Assembly: GCF_021730435.1 (NCBI RefSeq)
Contig: NZ_JABWGX010000031.1
Location: 1-54,092 of the forward strand
Reading direction: 5' to 3'
DNA from: Xanthobacter agilis
GTDB taxonomy: Bacteria; Pseudomonadota; Alphaproteobacteria; Rhizobiales; Xanthobacteraceae
Length of the DNA stretch: 54,092 bases
Shown: in pieces, positions 50,582-54,092 of the stretch
Numbering within the stretch: the stretch's first letter is position 1
How the letters are laid out: every line of letters starts with the position of its first letter
Made by a program: the position numbers and the translations under genes
Notes under the pieces: generated by a model
Told to the model about the DNA's origin: nothing
The model's database searches: none
Seen by the model: only the letters and a program-made list of their open reading frames with translations

Positions 50582-51372
50582 CGGTGCATTTCATCGGCGC
50601 CGGCCCCGGCGCGCCGGATCTGCTGACGCTGCGCGGACGCGACCTGATCGCCGCCTGCCCGGTCTGTCTTTATGCCGGGTCGATCGTGCCCGAGGCGGTG
50701 CTCGCTTATTGTCCGCCGGGCGCGCGCATCGTCAACACCGCGCCGCTGGACCTTAAGGCCATCATCGCCGAAATCGCGCGCGCCCATGGCGCCGGGCAGG
50801 ATGTGGCGCGACTGCATTCCGGCGATCTCTCCGTGTGGTCCGCCATGGGCGAGCAGATCCGCCGCATCGAAGCGCTGGGCATCGCCTACACCGTCACGCC
50901 GGGCGTGCCCGCCTTCGCGGCCGCCGCGGCGGCCCTCGGCGCCGAGCTGACCCTGCCGGGCATCGCCCAATCGGTGGTGTTGACCCGCACGCCGGGGCGC
51001 GCCTCCGCCATGCCGCCGGGCGAGACGCTGGCCGCCTTCGGCGCCACCGGGGCCACGCTCGCCATCCATCTGTCGATCCAAAACCTCGATCAGGTGGTGG
51101 CGGACCTGATGCCGCCCTATGGCGCCGATTGCCCGGTGGCGGTGGTCTACCGGGCCAGTTGGCCGGACCAGCGGATCGTGCGCGCCACCCTTTCCACCAT
51201 CGCGGCGCGCATCGGCGCCGGCATGTCGCGCACCGCCCTCATCCTGGTCGGGCCGGCGCTCGCCGGCGAGGGGTTCGGCGAAAGCCGCCTCTACGCCGCC
51301 GATTATGACCGCCGCTACCGCCCGCAATCGGCCGCCAGCCCGTGGGCGCACTGGACGCCCGGCGATGAATGA
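50578..51372 (+). CDS. cobM: Precorrin-4 C11-methyltransferase
   Basis: This 264-residue SAM methylase has [55 protein letters not shown] and [16 protein letters not shown], the CobM/CbiF pattern. The start is supported by GGGAG upstream and the ATGA overlap with the bridging ORF. It overlaps cobB by 8 bp. Confidence 0.95.
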   Translation: MTVHFIGAGPGAPDLLTLRGRDLIAACPVCLYAGSIVPEAVLAYCPPGARIVNTAPLDLKAIIAEIARAHGAGQDVARLHSGDLSVWSAMGEQIRRIEALGIAYTVTPGVPAFAAAAAALGAELTLPGIAQSVVLTRTPGRASAMPPGETLAAFGATGATLAIHLSIQNLDQVVADLMPPYGADCPVAVVYRASWPDQRIVRATLSTIAARIGAGMSRTALILVGPALAGEGFGESRLYAADYDRRYRPQSAASPWAHWTPGDE

Positions 51373-52696
51373 GCCCTTGCCTCCCCTCCTGCCGCCGGGC
51401 CTTTTGATCTCGGCGCCCGCCTCCGGCAGCGGCAAGACCACTGTCGTGCTCGGGCTGCTGCGCGCGCTCGCACAGGACGGGCGAACCGTGCAACCGTTCA
51501 AATCCGGGCCCGATTACATCGATCCGGCCTTTCACCACGCCGCCTGCGGCCGCGCCTCGTTCAACCTCGACACCTGGGCGATGGGAGAGACGCTGTTCTC
51601 AGCGGTGGCCGCGACAGCGCGCGGTGCGGATCTGTGTATCGGTGAAGGCTCCATGGGCCTCCACGACGGGGTGGCGACGCGCGGCCGCCTGGGCTTCGGC
51701 TCCAGCGCCGAAACGGCGCGGGCCATGGGCTGGCCGGTGATCCTGGTGCTCGACGTGAGCGGACAGGCCCAATCCGCCGCCGCCACGGCGCTCGGCTTTG
51801 CCACCTATGCACCCGACCTGCCGTTCGCCGGAGTGATCTTGAACCGCGTCGCCAGCGCCCGGCACGAACGGCTGGTGCGGCTCGGCATGGACCGCGCCGG
51901 CCTTGCCGTGCTCGGCACGCTGCCCCGGCGCGGCGACCTGACGCTGCCCGAGCGCCACCTTGGCTTGATCCAGGCCGCCGAGCATCCCGACCTCGAGGCG
52001 GCCATCGTGGGTTATGCCGCTTTCCTGCGCGCCCATGTGGACGTTGCCGCCGTGGCCGCGGCGGCCCGTGGAAACCGGCCGCTTGCGTCCGGCCTCCTGC
52101 CGCGCCCGCCGGCGCAGCGCATCGCCCTGGCCTCCGACACGGCCTTCTCCTTCGCCTACCCGCACCTTCTGGAAGGCTGGCGCGCGGCGGGAGCGCAGAT
52201 CCTGCCGTTCTCGCCGCTGGCGGACGAGCCACCCGATCCCACCGCCGATCTCGTCTGGCTTCCGGGCGGCTATCCCGAGCTCCATGCCGGGCGGCTGGCT
52301 GCGGCCGAACGCTTCATGGCCGGGCTTCGCGCCCATACCGAGACCCGCCCGGTCCATGGGGAGTGCGGCGGATACATGGTTCTCGGCACCGCGCTCATCG
52401 ACAAGGCGGGTGTGCGCCACCCCATGGCGGGCCTGCTAGGCATGGTGACATCCTATGAAACCCGCAAGCTCCATCTGGGTTATCGCCGGGCCGTTCTCGA
52501 AGCGGCGATGCCCGGCCACGTCGCGGGCACGGCGCTGCGCGGCCACGAATTCCATTACTCCACCATCCTCGAACAGCCCGATCCGCCGCTGGCCCGCGTG
52601 GCCGACGCCGACGGCCATGAGGTGCCCGAGACCGGATCACGCCGCGGCCATGCGACCGGCACCTTTTTCCACCTGATCGCCGAGGATGTCCCGTGA
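51365..52696 (+). CDS. cobB: Hydrogenobyrinic acid a,c-diamide synthase (glutamine-hydrolysing)
   Basis: Amidates the a and c carboxyls before cobalt insertion. The 443-residue protein has ATP-binding [20 protein letters not shown] and [12 protein letters not shown], and a C-terminal glutaminase domain with nucleophile Cys in [10 protein letters not shown]. The ATG at 51365 lies in the cobM 3' end (8-bp overlap). It ends in a GTGA overlap with cobA. In an aerobic pathway the substrate is hydrogenobyrinic acid rather than cobyrinic acid. Confidence 0.94.
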   Translation: MNEPLPPLLPPGLLISAPASGSGKTTVVLGLLRALAQDGRTVQPFKSGPDYIDPAFHHAACGRASFNLDTWAMGETLFSAVAATARGADLCIGEGSMGLHDGVATRGRLGFGSSAETARAMGWPVILVLDVSGQAQSAAATALGFATYAPDLPFAGVILNRVASARHERLVRLGMDRAGLAVLGTLPRRGDLTLPERHLGLIQAAEHPDLEAAIVGYAAFLRAHVDVAAVAAAARGNRPLASGLLPRPPAQRIALASDTAFSFAYPHLLEGWRAAGAQILPFSPLADEPPDPTADLVWLPGGYPELHAGRLAAAERFMAGLRAHTETRPVHGECGGYMVLGTALIDKAGVRHPMAGLLGMVTSYETRKLHLGYRRAVLEAAMPGHVAGTALRGHEFHYSTILEQPDPPLARVADADGHEVPETGSRRGHATGTFFHLIAEDVP

Positions 52697-53427
52697 GCGG
52701 CTTTGTCAGCTTCGTCGGTGCCGGGCCGGGCGATCCCGAGCTTCTCACCCTAAAGGCCGTCGATCGTCTCAAACAGGCGGATGCGGTGCTGTTCGACGAC
52801 CTTTCCGCCGGGCCGATCCTCGCCTTCGCGCGGCCGGGCGCCGATCTCGTGGGCGTGGGCAAGCGGGCCGGCCGCCCCTCGCCGCGCCAACACCATGTCA
52901 GCCGGCTGCTGGTGGATTATGCGCGGGCGGGCGGGCGCGTGGTGCGTCTGAAATCGGGAGATGGCGGCCTGTTCGGACGGCTGGAGGAAGAGCTGCTGGC
53001 GCTGCGCGAGGCGGCGATTGCCTACGAGATCGTGCCCGGCGTCCCCTCGCCTCTCGCGGCGGCCGCGGCCTGCGGCATCCCGCTGACGCGGCGGCTCACC
53101 GCGCGGCGGGTGCAGTTCGTGACCGGACACGATGCGCAAGGCCGGCTGCCGCCCGATCTCGACCTGGCCGCCCTCGCCGATCCGAGGGCCTGCACCGTGG
53201 TCTTCATGGGCCAGCGCACCTTCCCGGCCCTCGCCGCTGCCTTGCTCGAACGCGGATTGCCCGGCGCCACGCCCGCCCTCCTCGCCGAGGCGGTGGGCAC
53301 GCCCGCGCAGGCGCTTTCCCGGTCCACCGTGGCGCTCCTGGCCGAGCGGCTCGCGGCGGCGATCAGCAGCCGACCGGCGCTGATCGTCTACGGACCCCTG
53401 GCCGAACTGGGAGTAGGCTTTGACTGA
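52693..53427 (+). CDS. cobA: Uroporphyrinogen-III C-methyltransferase
   Basis: Makes precorrin-2 from uroporphyrinogen III, the branch-point step. The 244-residue SAM methylase has FVGAGPGDPELLTLKAVDRL, LKSGDGGLFGR and VTGHDAQGRLP. It uses a GTG start overlapping the cobB stop as GTGA. It lacks the CysG dehydrogenase/chelatase domains, so it is the cobalamin-dedicated form. Confidence 0.94.
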   Translation: MSGFVSFVGAGPGDPELLTLKAVDRLKQADAVLFDDLSAGPILAFARPGADLVGVGKRAGRPSPRQHHVSRLLVDYARAGGRVVRLKSGDGGLFGRLEEELLALREAAIAYEIVPGVPSPLAAAAACGIPLTRRLTARRVQFVTGHDAQGRLPPDLDLAALADPRACTVVFMGQRTFPALAAALLERGLPGATPALLAEAVGTPAQALSRSTVALLAERLAAAISSRPALIVYGPLAELGVGFD

Positions 53428-54092
53428 CCTCTGGCTGATCGGGATCGGCACCGGCAATCCCGCCCATGTGACCCTGGAGGCCCGGCAGGCGCTGCGCGAT
53501 GCGGCGCTTGTCCTGGTGCCCCGCAAAGGACCGGACAAGGCCGACCTTGCCGACCTGCGCCACGCCATCCTGAACGCCTGCGGCAGCCGCGCGCCGGTGG
53601 CGGAATTCGACATGCCGGTACGGGACGAAGGCCGGCCCTATCTGGAGCGCGTCCGCCACTGGCACGACGAGATCGCCGCGCTCTGGACGCGGGCCATCGC
53701 CACGGCGCGACCACAGGGCCCGGTGGCGCTGCTGGTCTGGGGCGATCCCGGCCTTTACGACAGCACGCTGCGCATCGCCGCCCGGCTTGATCCACGCCCG
53801 CGGGTGCGGGTCGTTCCCGGCATCTCGGCCCTGCAAGCGCTCACCGCCGCCCATGCCATCCCCTTCAACGCCGTGAACGGGGCGGTGACGGTGACCACCG
53901 GTCGACGCCTCAGGGATTTCGGCTGGCCGGAGGGGACCGACACCGTGGTGGTGATGCTGGACGGCGAATTGAGCTTCCAGAGGCTGGACCCGGCGGGCAT
54001 CGAGATCTGGTGGGGCGCCTTCCTCGGCCTGCCGAACCAGCTGCTGGAAGCCGGACCGCTCGCACAGGCCGGCCCGCGCATCGTCGCCGCGC
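53420..54092 (+). CDS. cobF: Precorrin-6A synthase (deacetylating), 3' end outside the window
   Basis: 224 codons are visible. (M)TDLWLIGIGTGNPAHVTLEARQALRDAALVLVPRKG at the start, LLVWGDPGLYDSTLRI, VVPGISALQALTAAHAIPFN and WWGAFLGLPNQLL match CobF, which methylates C-1 and removes the acetyl group. It probably starts with TTG at 53420, overlapping cobA by 8 bp; no ATG or GTG fits the conserved N-terminus. The reading frame is open to the window edge, so its end lies beyond it. Confidence 0.9.
   Translation, partial: MTDLWLIGIGTGNPAHVTLEARQALRDAALVLVPRKGPDKADLADLRHAILNACGSRAPVAEFDMPVRDEGRPYLERVRHWHDEIAALWTRAIATARPQGPVALLVWGDPGLYDSTLRIAARLDPRPRVRVVPGISALQALTAAHAIPFNAVNGAVTVTTGRRLRDFGWPEGTDTVVVMLDGELSFQRLDPAGIEIWWGAFLGLPNQLLEAGPLAQAGPRIVAA

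Overview
The window is high-GC DNA from an alphaproteobacterium. The gene repertoire fits a Xanthobacteraceae-like soil organism (Xanthobacter, Azorhizobium or a relative): a catechol ortho-cleavage operon with benzoate genes, a toluene-monooxygenase-type diiron enzyme, and the aerobic CobGHIJKLM cobalamin pathway with CobN cobaltochelatase. The assignment is an inference from gene content; no rRNA or tRNA gene is visible.

Layout. (1) 82-13504, aromatic catabolism: a minus-strand catBCA-benABCD-benK series diverges from a CatR/BenM-type LysR regulator over a textbook ATAC-N7-GTAT site. It is followed by catI-catJ-pcaF-pcaD diverging from an IclR regulator (PcaR) over a palindromic operator. 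Together these take benzoate via catechol, muconate and 3-oxoadipate to succinyl-CoA and acetyl-CoA. (2) 13672-29363, a cluster I cannot match to a described pathway: two trimethylamine/histamine-dehydrogenase-type iron-sulfur flavoproteins, a PuuC-like aldehyde dehydrogenase, a DUF1028 protein, a Rid-family protein, a CzcO-like flavoprotein monooxygenase, an ArgE-like M20 amidohydrolase, an HpaB-like flavin hydroxylase, a LysR regulator and an NMT1/TauA-type ABC importer. Pocket residues of both flavoproteins point away from trimethylamine and towards a histamine-type or other primary amine. (3) 29543-37423, a toluene/benzene monooxygenase island tmoABCDEF driven by a clear sigma-54 promoter, followed by its XylR/DmpR-family activator. 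It is bounded by a LysR gene remnant on one side and a decayed IS630-family transposase on the other, suggesting acquisition by transfer. (4) 37516-54092, cobalamin biosynthesis: cobO-(DUF1289 protein)-cobQ on the minus strand, and a B12 riboswitch followed by cobW-N-G-H-I-J, an antisense cobK, then L-M-B-A-F, the last cut by the window edge.

How it fits together. Benzene or toluene oxidised by the tmo enzyme could in principle yield phenol and then catechol, which the catA-pca genes in this window degrade; that link is inference. Region 2 looks like an amine or N-heterocycle utilisation module: import, oxidative deamination to an aldehyde, oxidation to an acid, flavin-dependent hydroxylation, then cleavage of an N-acyl/amide intermediate. 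Its members share a candidate LysR-type operator.

Small-scale structure is unusually rich in the cob operon. cobN and cobG are joined by five 14-bp repeats, each of which is a complete 5-residue minigene overlapping its neighbours by ATGA. cobL and cobM are bridged by an 18-residue ORF overlapping both. cobK and cobL start divergently on the same CATG.
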